Shown piece by piece: positions 27,327 through 35,779 of a stretch of 64,000 nucleotides of DNA. Position 1 is the stretch's first letter. Each line of letters starts with the position of its first letter. Both the position numbers and the translations under genes were made by a program. The notes beneath the pieces are model-generated. The model was given only the letters and a program-made list of their open reading frames with translations. It did no database searches and was not told the DNA's origin. Origin of the DNA: Gemmatimonas sp. (GTDB lineage Bacteria > Gemmatimonadota > Gemmatimonadetes > Gemmatimonadales > Gemmatimonadaceae); the NCBI GenBank assembly GCA_023910675.1, contig JAAVWC010000006.1:102992-166991 (forward strand), written 5' to 3'.

Positions 27327-27709
27327 GGCAGCCGCTCACGCAGATACGCGGCAACCTCAGCATCGCCCGCCTGATTGGTGGCCACCTTCATCGTGATGGC
27401 GTACAACTCCGCACCGTTGACGTGCAACGCTGCCCCGTTGAGTGCGAGAAACACCAACGCGCAGGCCAGCCCAGTGCGCTTGTTGCCATCGTTGAATCCT
27501 TGCGACCGCGCAAAGCCCACGAGGTACGCCGCAGCGAACTCAGCGAGGTCGGCCGAGTCATCGTCGCTCCAACGCTGTTGGGGACGCGGCAAGGCGGAGA
27601 GTACGACGTTCTGATTGAGCACGCCGTGGGCCCCACCAAACCGCTCCACCTGTTGTGCATGGATGGCGAGCAGCGTGGTTTCGGTAAGCCACCGCGGTTC
27701 GATCTTCAC
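27323..27709 (-). CDS. Doc-like (Fic fold) toxin with altered active-site His
   Basis: 128 residues. The Doc pattern is clear: WLTETTLLAIHAQQVERFGG, GVLNQNVVLSALPRPQQRW, and the Fic loop SQGFNDGNKRTGLACALVFL. The catalytic His of HxFx(D/A)GNK is Gln here. Doc toxins phosphorylate EF-Tu; without the His the protein may be inactive or act differently. It is encoded 11 bases after an AbrB-type antitoxin gene. Confidence 0.8.
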   Translation of the reverse strand: MKIEPRWLTETTLLAIHAQQVERFGGAHGVLNQNVVLSALPRPQQRWSDDDSADLAEFAAAYLVGFARSQGFNDGNKRTGLACALVFLALNGAALHVNGAELYAITMKVATNQAGDAEVAAYLRERLP

Positions 27710-27720
27710 CCGAGCGCGGA

Positions 27721-27954
27721 CTACTTAGCGAGTGCGCGAAACACGGCGTCATACTCCGCCATGATCTGCTCGTGCACCGCGAGCGCCTCGGCGGTTTCCG
27801 GGGTGTGCGGCACCACGCGGAATCCGCCCATGCCGTCTTCAATCCACTCGAGTTCCTGGCCGGCCGAAATCGAAAGCCGTCGAGCGACCTCGGCGGGCAG
27901 CGTCGTGACCACAGACGCACCCTGCGCGCGCGTTTTGCTGACGAGTATGGCCAT
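27721..27954 (-). CDS. AbrB/MazE-fold antitoxin
   Basis: 77 residues from ATG 27954. The swapped-hairpin DNA-binding domain is seen as GASVVTTLPAEVARRLSISA then GQELEWIEDG. The C-terminal HEQIMAEYDAVFRALAK is the toxin-binding tail typical of partners of Doc toxins. It precedes the Doc gene in the same operon. Confidence 0.8.
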   Translation of the reverse strand: MAILVSKTRAQGASVVTTLPAEVARRLSISAGQELEWIEDGMGGFRVVPHTPETAEALAVHEQIMAEYDAVFRALAK

Positions 27955-28052
27955 CGGGAGCCTCGGGATTGGCGTCGAGTTGAGCGGTGATCTCAAATGT
28001 GTGTAACTAAAGTGCCACTGTCAAGCAGCCAGTTTCTCTACCCGAAGGTCGC

Positions 28053-29991
28053 TCACTGCTCGATACTCTTCATGATCGCATCCGCGCGCGGATCCTTTCG
28101 GAGCGCATCATAGCGCTCGGCGCGATTGTACATCTGCAACCAATTGTCCGGCTGCTTCACCGCCCGCGCGATGAGCTCCACGGCGCCGGCATGATCGCCA
28201 AGCACCTCGATCACGCGCCTCGTCGAAGCGACCCATGTGAATGAGGTTCAGCGCGTGCCAGCCCCACAGCGTCGCGATACTGGAGTCGAGCATCTGCGCG
28301 CGCCGGTAGTTGGCGTCGGCCGCATGATTGTCCCAGAGGCTCGACTTCGCGGACGCAATCGCCCCCCACGCTTCCGCCACGGTGGAATCGAGGGCAATCG
28401 CGCGCTGCGCGGCAGCGATGGCTAAAGGCGCTGTGGTACGCGCCGTCCCCTGCTCATAGAAGGGGATTGCCGAGATGGCCAACGCCAGAGCACCCTGGGC
28501 GCGCGCAAACTGCGGGTCGCGCGCGACCGCGCGCTCGAACAGGGCGATGGATTGGCGTACGGTTTGTGCAGTCCGACGGCCAAACAGCACCTGTCCCTGC
28601 AGATACCACGCATACGCCTCAGGGTCGGTAGTCTCGACCCGGCTGGCCTGCGCCGCACGTCCGTCGCCGGCTGACACGAGCGAGACGTTGACCCGTACCT
28701 GCCCCGCGGCGCGCTGCACACTGCCGGTAAGCAACGAGCCCACGCCCAGTTCGCGCGCGATGGCACTCTCGTTCATGCCGCGCGCTTGCAGGGCGCCAGC
28801 GCTCGATCGACCGATCACGCGCACGCCCGTCTTTGAGAGCGCGCGCGTCATCTCTTCGGCAAGACCAATCCCGAAAAAGTCATCGGCCCTGTCGCCGCTC
28901 AGGTTGGCGAGCGGCAACACCGCGATGGAGCGGTTCGGTGCAGCCGACGCCGCGCTGGCCACGACACCCAAGGACGAGGCGGCGGTGTCCTCCCGCTTCA
29001 TCACCATCAGTGCCACCGCGACCGCCGCTGTCAACACGCCGCCCGCGATCAGCATCGTGGTGCGTCGACCACGTGCCGGAGTGACCGTGCCGCCCGTACG
29101 GGAGCCCGTCGCTCCCGTTGGCGTCACCACGCCATCAAGGCTCTGCAAGACTTCGTCCGCATTCGCCGGACGATGGGCGGCATCCTTCTCGAGACAGCGT
29201 AACACCAGGTCACTCAGTGCGGTCGTCAACGCGGTATTTCGCTGCGTGAGCGGCACGGGCACTTCCGAGAGATGCGCCGCGATCATCTGCGCCGAGTTCG
29301 CCTTGCCCGAAAAGGGATGGGCGCCCGTGAGCAGTTCGTACGCCAGCACCCCCCACGCGTAAATGTCGGCGCGCTGATCCACATCAGCACCCACCGCCTG
29401 CTCAGGAGCCATGTAGGCGGGCGTGCCTATGGACCCACCCGCTTGCGTGAGCGACGCACTCGTGGGCGCGGCAGTGCCTCCGTCGCCGACCGTGCGCGAC
29501 GCACTCAGCGCCTTGGCAATCCCAAAGTCCGTGACCACCGCCGTGCCACCCGAGAGCAGGATGTTCTCCGGCTTTATGTCCCGATGCACCACACCCTGTC
29601 CATGCGCGTACGACAGGGCACGTGCGACGTCGCGCAGAACGCTGAGCGATTGGGATATCGTGAGCGGTACGCCGTTGGCGAGTCGCGCCCGCAGCGACTC
29701 GCCAGCGACGAACGGCATGGTGTAGTACGGCAATGAGCCCGAGCTGCCCGTGCTGAGCACCGGCACGATGTTCGCCTGCTGCAGCCGCGCCGCCAGCTTC
29801 ACTTCGCGCGCAAAGCGTTCGGCGCTCACTCCTTCGGCCAGCTCGGGGGCAATCACCTTCACCACGACCGTGCGACCCAACGCATTCTCGTGCGCCACGA
29901 ACACGCGCGACATCCCACCACCGCCGAGCTCGCGCTCGAGGGTGTAGCCCTCACCGAGGGTGTTTTGGAGCTGCGCGCGGAGGTCGGTCAC
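28053..29991 (-). pseudogene. Ser/Thr protein kinase-TolB-TPR gene with a late frameshift
   Basis: As read, the frame codes for 627 residues and stops at 28108. Residues 18-280 are a PknB-type kinase: GGGGMSRVFVAHE, VVHRDIKPENILLSG, VVTDFGIAKAL, GTPAYMAPEQAVG. One membrane helix follows (MLIAGGVLTAAVAVALMVM), then the TolB-like segment SIAVLPLANLSGDRADDFF and TPRs. Near 28214 homology moves to another frame (VIEVLGDHAGAVELIARAV, then DALRKDPRADAIMKSIEQ) that stops at 28053, the usual ending. A two-base loss in a CG run would explain it. The kinase part is intact and may still work. Confidence 0.85.
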
Positions 29992-30004
29992 TCAGACAGT
30001 TAAT

Positions 30005-30048
30005 GGGGTCAGAGTCATTTCAAGAGTCATTTCAACGACTCTGACCCC
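30005..30048. repeat. REP-like palindrome, copy 2
   Basis: Arms GGGGTCAGAGTC (30005-30016) and GACTCTGACCCC (30037-30048) as in copy 1 at 16000-16040. The centre contains a tandem duplication of agagtcatttca (30011-30022, 30023-30034). It supplies the last codons and stop of the DnaJ-PilZ gene and lies 14 bases before the kinase start. Confidence 0.85.
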
Positions 30049-30754
30049 TTGAAGTAAACCCTACCGTCACGAATGCGCCCTGCACCGCGAACACGCTGTC
30101 GCGGCGATTGCACTGCACCACCTCCACCACGGCGTCGAACGCCGCCGCGATGACCCGCACGCGCGCGCCTACCGCCAGCGGCGCGCCCAAGTAGAAGCTC
30201 ACGCCACCCACCGACAGGTTGCGCAGCCGGATATCCAACGGTTCGCCCGTCCAGTGGAGTTGGACCGTGCCCCAATCGGCGCGCGAGACACGCGGCAGCG
30301 TGCGGCGCTCGCCGGTTGCTGACGGTGGACGGTGCGATGCCGGCCGTATGGCACGGGCGAGCGGTGCCGTACAGCGCGCGCACACGACGGCGCCAACAGT
30401 GTTCGTATCGCCACAAAACGCGCAGTGCTCGGCCGACGCGTGGGGCGACGACGGCGACGACGGCGGCGGCGGCGCCTGCTCGGCGCACGACTCGCGCCGG
30501 GCCTCGGCTCCCGTCCGGTGACGCTGCCCGGCGCGCGCGCGGCGCGCGTCGTACTCGGCGCGGCTCGTGGCATTGCCCAGCACGGCCCACGCCTCGTTCA
30601 GCAGCACGGCCTGCACGTGGTCACCCCCCTCCTGATCGGGATGATGCCGCGCCATGAGCGCGCGGTAGGCGGCGCGCACCACCTCCGGCGGAGCATCGGG
30701 TTGCACGTGCAGCACGCGATAGTAGTTCCGGCGGTTCGGTACCGTTCCTCTCAC
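30032..30754 (-). CDS. DnaJ domain-zinc ribbon-PilZ fusion protein
   Basis: 240 residues. Residues 9-70 are a J domain (YYRVLHVQPDAPPEVVRAAY with the HPD in ARHHPDQ). A Pro/Ser linker leads to a zinc-ribbon-like CAFCGDTNTVGAVVCARC (about 115-132). Residues 150-230 resemble PilZ (LPRVSRADWGTVQ, DIRLRNLSVGGVSFYLGAPL, GARVRVIAAAF), the cyclic-di-GMP binding fold, although an RxxxR motif is not obvious. A chaperone-recruiting domain fused to PilZ is unusual. The final six codons come from the palindromic repeat. Confidence 0.75.
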   Translation of the reverse strand: MRGTVPNRRNYYRVLHVQPDAPPEVVRAAYRALMARHHPDQEGGDHVQAVLLNEAWAVLGNATSRAEYDARRARAGQRHRTGAEARRESCAEQAPPPPSSPSSPHASAEHCAFCGDTNTVGAVVCARCTAPLARAIRPASHRPPSATGERRTLPRVSRADWGTVQLHWTGEPLDIRLRNLSVGGVSFYLGAPLAVGARVRVIAAAFDAVVEVVQCNRRDSVFAVQGAFVTVGFTSRGQSR

Positions 30755-30796
30755 GAGTGGTGGCCGCCTATACCAAGACAGAGTTCGCCGTACGCC

Positions 30797-31969
30797 TCAT
30801 CGACGCGCAGCCCCGCTGAACCACACCGCGTTCGGCGCCTCTGAACGCGCCGCCGCAATATCCGGCCAGCCGTCGCCGTCGAGATCGCCAACGGCCACGC
30901 CGTACACCGAACCCTTGCCGTCGCCCCACGGCGTGTCGGTAAAGCGCGGTACGCGCGCACCGCCGGTGTTGAAGAGCACCGACCCGACTGCCTCCTGCCG
31001 CCCCACCACGAGGTCGGGCTTCGCATCGCGATTCATGTCGGCTATGGCGACCGAATAGGGCGCCCCGCCTGCCGAGGGCAGCGCCACCGGCGCGTCGAAC
31101 GTGCGCCGCCCCGCGCCCATGTACACAAAGAGCCCCTCGCGTTCATCGCCCACCACCACATCGGTCACGCGGTCACCGTTGATGTCGGCCGCGGCGGCAG
31201 CACGGATTTGCGACTTGGGCGGGCCAAGTGGCGTTGGCGGCTCGCGAAACGCGCCCGAGCCGTTGTTCCAAAAGATCAGGGTCTGGCCACCGTCGCGGTG
31301 CGGCACCACGAGGTCCGTCTTGCCGTCACCGTCGAGATCACTGGCCACGACAATGGTGGCCGACTGCGTCGCGAGCGGCGTGCACGTAGGAAACGCACCC
31401 GCGCCGTTATTGAGGCACACGTAACTCGGCCGCGGCGCCGCCGGGTTGGAACTCCGGTTGGCCACGATCAAGTCCGGGCGCTGATCGCCATTCACGTCGG
31501 CCACGGTGACGTAGCGCGTATTCCACTCGGGCGCGCCAAACGTACTGCCAACGCGAAAGTGCCCCGCCCCGTCGTTGAGGTAAATGAGCTTCCGGTCTGG
31601 CTTGTCATTGCTCGCCACGATATCGAGATCGCCATCGCCATCGAGGTCGGCGAGCGCCGCCGAGTAGGTGCGATCGGGGGCGTCCGAGAGGGGCTCCGCA
31701 GTAAAGTGCCCCTTGCCGTCGTTACGCAGAACCTGGTCGACCAGCGGCCAATGGCGCCCCTTGGCGAGAATCACGTCGAGCGTCCGGTTGCCGTCGATAT
31801 CGCCGAGGCTCACGCTGGCGGACGTTTCGCTGGTCGTCTCGAGCAACAGCACGCGCTCAAAGACACGGGGCTCGCTGGCTTGGGAGGCCACGGCGGCGCT
31901 TCCGGCAACGCACAGCGCAAGCGCCGTGGAGGCGCGAAACCTGCGGCGGCCAAACAGGGGCATGTTCAT
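30797..31969 (-). CDS. Exported FG-GAP/VCBS repeat protein
   Basis: 390 residues from ATG 31969 (ATG 31963 also possible), with a signal peptide ending near AVASQA. About seven repeats of the type LGDIDGNRTLDVILAKG, LADLDGDGDLDIVASND, VADVNGDQRPDLIVANR and IADMNRDAKPDLVVG form a beta-propeller with Ca-binding DxDxDG loops. Related proteins are surface-bound or secreted and bind ligands or substrates. It stands alone, divergent from RidA. Confidence 0.88.
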   Translation of the reverse strand: MNMPLFGRRRFRASTALALCVAGSAAVASQASEPRVFERVLLLETTSETSASVSLGDIDGNRTLDVILAKGRHWPLVDQVLRNDGKGHFTAEPLSDAPDRTYSAALADLDGDGDLDIVASNDKPDRKLIYLNDGAGHFRVGSTFGAPEWNTRYVTVADVNGDQRPDLIVANRSSNPAAPRPSYVCLNNGAGAFPTCTPLATQSATIVVASDLDGDGKTDLVVPHRDGGQTLIFWNNGSGAFREPPTPLGPPKSQIRAAAAADINGDRVTDVVVGDEREGLFVYMGAGRRTFDAPVALPSAGGAPYSVAIADMNRDAKPDLVVGRQEAVGSVLFNTGGARVPRFTDTPWGDGKGSVYGVAVGDLDGDGWPDIAAARSEAPNAVWFSGAARR

Positions 31970-32099
31970 CGGCAGAAGGTACGGCGCCGGCGCGCCAACA
32001 GCCACCGGCTCCGCGCGCTACGTTATGCGCGCCAGGCATCACCAACCGGTCGCTACCCCGTGCCAACCGGGTAGCACCCAACATCATGAGGGCGCGCAC

Positions 32100-32567
32100 A
32101 TGACGACCTGTTCTCGACTCGCCGCAACGGCCGGCGTTCTCTGTTTTGCCACCGCATGCACGCACAGCGGCGCCCGCACCGGCCGCGAGGTACTCAACCC
32201 GCCCGGCCTCGCGCCACTCGTGCCGGCGTACTCCGTCGCCATTCGCTCCGGCGATCAGATCTTTGTCTCAGGAATGACGGGGATGAAGCCGGGCACACAG
32301 GATATCGTCGCCGGCGGCGTAGCCGTGCAAACGCGGCAGACGCTCGAGAACATCCGCACGGCGCTGCAGGCCGGAGGCGCCACCATGGCCGACGTCGACG
32401 AGTGTACCGTCTTTCTCAAGGACATCGCCGACTACGCCGCCATGAATACGGTGTACTCGGAGTTCTTTCCCGTGGCGCCGCCCGCGCGGGCAACGCTCTC
32501 GGTGACGGCACTCCCACGGCCGGCGGCGCTCGTGGAGATCAAGTGCAGCGCCCGCCTACGGCGCTAG
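32100..32567 (+). CDS. RidA/YjgF-family lipoprotein
   Basis: 155 residues from ATG 32100. A lipobox (GVLCFATAC) is followed by the RidA fold: VAIRSGDQIFVSGMTG, QTRQTLENIRTALQAGGATM, ADVDECTVFLKDIADYAAMN and a C-terminal PRPAALVEIKCSA. RidA removes reactive enamines; the conserved Arg before the last strand is replaced in context by the sequence LVEIKC, so deaminase activity is uncertain. Export of a RidA protein is not typical of the cytosolic enzyme. Confidence 0.85.
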   Translation: MTTCSRLAATAGVLCFATACTHSGARTGREVLNPPGLAPLVPAYSVAIRSGDQIFVSGMTGMKPGTQDIVAGGVAVQTRQTLENIRTALQAGGATMADVDECTVFLKDIADYAAMNTVYSEFFPVAPPARATLSVTALPRPAALVEIKCSARLRR

Positions 32568-32580
32568 ACGCAAAGACGCG

Positions 32581-33789
32581 TCAGTACTCGTTGAAGATCC
32601 GCTGAATCTCTCGCGGATCGTTCGTCTTCGTGAGCGCCACCATGAGCAGAATGCGCGCTTTGGTGGCCGTCAGATGCAGCGCCACCACACCGGGCGGCAC
32701 GGGCGCAACGACCGGACGCGCGACGGAATCACGCCGGGCCGCGGTATCCACGCGCGCCGGCGGCGGCCCATCACCGCCACCGCCGCCACCGTTCACGTTC
32801 TCCCCCGACGTGAACGACGTGACGACCACCACCCCCGTCTGACGCAGCGCACGATACGTCGCGTTCTCGGCGGCGGTCATGCCCGTCGTGGCCACGACGA
32901 CCCCCTTGGGGTTCGTGGTGAACGTCTGCCCCGTGCCGCCGGGGTACGACATCGTCAGTTCGACTTTGGGGAGCGTATCGACGCGATCGAGGTCGAACTC
33001 ACTGCGTTCACCAAAGCGGCGCACGGGCGCAAAGAAGAACTCCGGCCCCTGCGACGCCACCACCCCAAGCATGCCCATGTCGCCCGTATCGAAGCCACCG
33101 GTGCGCTGATACAACTTGCGCGACTCGCGCGCCGACAGAATGCGGTCGTCCATCACGACCATGACCCCCTTCTGCACCGCCCTGGGCGAGGCGGCGGTGC
33201 GCACGGCACTCAGCAGGTTGATGGGCCCATCGGGGCTGATCCCCGTCGCCGGACGCTGCGCACCCACCACGACCACCGGCTTGTTGGAGCGCACGGTGAG
33301 GTAGAGAAAAAACGCCGTCTCCTCCAACCGGTCGGTGCCGTGCGTGACCACTACGCCGGCCAAGTCCCCGCGCTGCAGCGCCACATTGATGCGCTTGGCC
33401 AGCTTCACCCACATCTCCGGCGTGACGAGTGTACTCGCCACGTTGGAGAACTGTTCGGTTTCGATGCGTGCGTAGCGTGCGAGCTCCGGCACCGACGCCG
33501 TGATCTGCTCGGCGGTGAGTGTGCCGGCGCGGTACCCCCCCAGCGTACCCGGCGCGTCCTGCACACCGGCAATGGTGCCGCCGGTCGCAATCACCAGCAC
33601 CTTCGGCGCGTTGGGATTGGGGACGACCGCCGCGGCGCGCGCGACCACGCCCGCAGCGGGCGCGCTGGCGACCGGCGCGGGCGCCGCAGGACTCGGCGTC
33701 ACGACAGGTGCGGCGCTCGGTCGCACACACGCACCAGCCACGAGAGCGACCAGTGCGACAGCCGGGCGGACAACACGATTCATGCGCAT
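32581..33789 (-). CDS. Type II-like L-asparaginase, lipoprotein
   Basis: 402 residues. ATG 33789 is chosen for its spacing from AGGAG; ATG 33795 and 33783 are alternatives. A lipobox (LVALVAGAC) and an Ala/Pro linker precede the enzyme. The two active-site threonine motifs are VIATGGTIAGV and VVTHGTDRLEETAFFLYLT; GAQRPATGISPDGPINLL is also typical. An unusual Gly/Pro-rich insert (NVNGGGGGGDGPPPARVD) lies near the C-terminus. It hydrolyses asparagine in the periplasm. A kinase fossil lies directly upstream. Confidence 0.9.
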   Translation of the reverse strand: MRMNRVVRPAVALVALVAGACVRPSAAPVVTPSPAAPAPVASAPAAGVVARAAAVVPNPNAPKVLVIATGGTIAGVQDAPGTLGGYRAGTLTAEQITASVPELARYARIETEQFSNVASTLVTPEMWVKLAKRINVALQRGDLAGVVVTHGTDRLEETAFFLYLTVRSNKPVVVVGAQRPATGISPDGPINLLSAVRTAASPRAVQKGVMVVMDDRILSARESRKLYQRTGGFDTGDMGMLGVVASQGPEFFFAPVRRFGERSEFDLDRVDTLPKVELTMSYPGGTGQTFTTNPKGVVVATTGMTAAENATYRALRQTGVVVVTSFTSGENVNGGGGGGDGPPPARVDTAARRDSVARPVVAPVPPGVVALHLTATKARILLMVALTKTNDPREIQRIFNEY

Positions 33790-34127
33790 CACCACGAACT
33801 CCTCGAGGGGCCTTGCGGCGTACGCGACAACGTCGCCCGCAGCGAGGCCCCCTCCAAGAACGACTGACGTACCAGAGCAGACCGTCGCTGACTCCTGCCG
33901 TCAGCAGCGGCACAACGGCCGGGTGCTGCAACTGCGCCGTAAGCTGGATTTCGCGGCGGAAACGGTCGGCGTTCACACTCGCCACCGTATCCGGTGGCAG
34001 CACCTTGATGGCCAAGCGCCGTTTCCTCTGCAAGGAAGACGCGACTCATCCCACCCCCGCCGAGCTCACGCTCGAGACGATAGGCGGTACCGAGAACGGC
34101 GGCGAGCGCAGTGGAAAGATCAGTCAC
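33790..34127 (-). pseudogene. Ser/Thr kinase N-lobe fossil
   Basis: From GTG 34127 the frame reads TDLSTALAAVLGTAYRLERE then LGGGGMSRVFLAEETAL, a kinase N-terminus. Homology continues in a second frame (AIKVLPPDTVASVNADRFRR, LQHPAVVPLLTAGVSDGLLW) and a third (FLEGASLRATL), so there are at least two frameshifts. Nothing beyond the N-lobe remains; the asparaginase gene follows at once. Confidence 0.8.
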
Positions 34128-34255
34128 AATGGCGAGTTGGAGGGGTCTGCGCGCAAAGTTACGCCACGACCCGCGCTCGTGCATCCGCCATTGCCTACCG
34201 AAAGCGATCTGGTCGCGAGTTGCGTATACCCAGCCGCCCCCCGACCTTTGCTGCC

Positions 34256-35779
34256 ATGACACTCGGCGACCGGCCAGCCCTCCCCACCCGCTTTCGGTTT
34301 GCGTCTGGCGACGGCGCGCGCCCGCACGATGATCTCGCCGCAATGCTGCAAGTACGATTGCGCGTCATCGCCGGGGTAGGCGTCATGTCCATGCTTGCCG
34401 TCGCCCTGATTTACACGGTGCGCATGCGCTCCTTGAGCGGCGAAGCGCTCGCGTCCATGAGAACCGGGCTGCTCGCGAATTCATTGCTGCTGCCCACCTG
34501 TGCACTGCTGGTGTGGTGGCTGCGACGAGGCCATCCTCGTAGCATTCGCGCGTTGCGGTGGGTGGAAGGTGGAGTCACCGTCACGATCAGCGTCTTCTTT
34601 GCGCTGCTCATGATCAATGACTTCCCGTCGATCGTGCCGGTGCTCGATGTCGCGCCATTGGATCTCGGCTACAGTCAGGCAACCTGGATGTCCAGTCTGA
34701 TTGTGTCGTATGGGCTGCTCATCCCCAACCGATGGCAGCGAGCGGCCGTAGTGGTTGGGTGGATCCTCGGACTGGTAGTAGCGGTCGACCTGTGGTGCTT
34801 CAGTCAGTACGAGATCGCGGGTCCCGTAGCCGCCACCTTCCTGGGCGCACAGTGGACGGTACTCCTTGGCTTCACCGCCTACGCACTATTTGGCGCGTAT
34901 CGCATCGAAACCGCCACCAGTCTCGCGCGCGACGCGGTGAAGCTCGGCCAGTACGTGCTGGTGGAGCGGCTCGGTGCCGGCGGCATGGGCGAAGTGCACC
35001 GCGCCGAGCATCGACTGCTGCGGCGACCGTGCGCCATCAAGCTCATTCGGCCCGAACACGCCGGCAACGCGGACGTGCTGCGCCGTTTCGAACGCGAAGT
35101 GCAAACGACCGCCACGCTCACGCACCCCAATACCATTGCGATCTACGACTACGGCATCACCGACGACGGCACGTTCTACTACGTCATGGAGTACCTGCCC
35201 GGCGATACCCTCGAGCAACTCGTGTCGCGCGATGGGCCTATGGACGCTCAGCGGGCCACGCACGTGCTCATCCAGATTGCCGGGGCGCTGCACGAAGCAC
35301 ACAACGCCGGCCTCACCCATCGCGACATCAAACCAGGCAACGTCATGCTCGGCGAACGCGGCGGCGTGGCCGACGTGGCCAAGCTGCTGGACTTTGGGCT
35401 GGTCACCGCTCAGAACGCCACAGGACAAGATGGTGGCGACGTCACGGGCAGCATCACACAAGTCGGGATGGTGTTGGGCACGCCGGCGTACATGTCCCCA
35501 GAGCAGTGCGCCGGCGACGAGCAGCCCGGCCCCGCCAGTGATCTGTACAGCCTCGGGGCGCTTGGCTACTTCCTGGTCACCGGCCTGTCGCCGTTCGAGG
35601 GGCGCGCGCCCTTGCAGATGATGCTGGCCCACATGAACGACACGCCACCCTCGGCGCGCGCACTGCGGCCGGAGCTACCGGCTGACTTCGACGCCATCCT
35701 GCAGCAATGTCTCGCGAAACGGCCCGAAGATCGCTTTGCCTCGGCGCGAGCATTGGAGCAGGCCCTACGCGGCGTATGA
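34256..35779 (+). CDS. Membrane-anchored Ser/Thr protein kinase
   Basis: 507 residues. Residues 30-220 hold five to six membrane segments (LRVIAGVGVMSMLAVALIYT, TVTISVFFALLMINDFP, AAVVVGWILGLVVAVDLW). The kinase domain starts near 235 with YVLVERLGAGGMGEVHRAEH, catalytic loop LTHRDIKPGNVMLG, DFGLVTA and GTPAYMSPEQCAG. Unlike most PknB kinases the membrane part is N-terminal, so the kinase is on the inner face and the helices may be the sensor. It overlaps the next gene by four bases (ATGA). Confidence 0.9.
   Translation: MTLGDRPALPTRFRFASGDGARPHDDLAAMLQVRLRVIAGVGVMSMLAVALIYTVRMRSLSGEALASMRTGLLANSLLLPTCALLVWWLRRGHPRSIRALRWVEGGVTVTISVFFALLMINDFPSIVPVLDVAPLDLGYSQATWMSSLIVSYGLLIPNRWQRAAVVVGWILGLVVAVDLWCFSQYEIAGPVAATFLGAQWTVLLGFTAYALFGAYRIETATSLARDAVKLGQYVLVERLGAGGMGEVHRAEHRLLRRPCAIKLIRPEHAGNADVLRRFEREVQTTATLTHPNTIAIYDYGITDDGTFYYVMEYLPGDTLEQLVSRDGPMDAQRATHVLIQIAGALHEAHNAGLTHRDIKPGNVMLGERGGVADVAKLLDFGLVTAQNATGQDGGDVTGSITQVGMVLGTPAYMSPEQCAGDEQPGPASDLYSLGALGYFLVTGLSPFEGRAPLQMMLAHMNDTPPSARALRPELPADFDAILQQCLAKRPEDRFASARALEQALRGV

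Noticed and set aside
25854..27374. 506-residue plus-strand frame opposite the GH1 gene
   Set aside because: Antisense to an enzyme with both catalytic glutamates in place.
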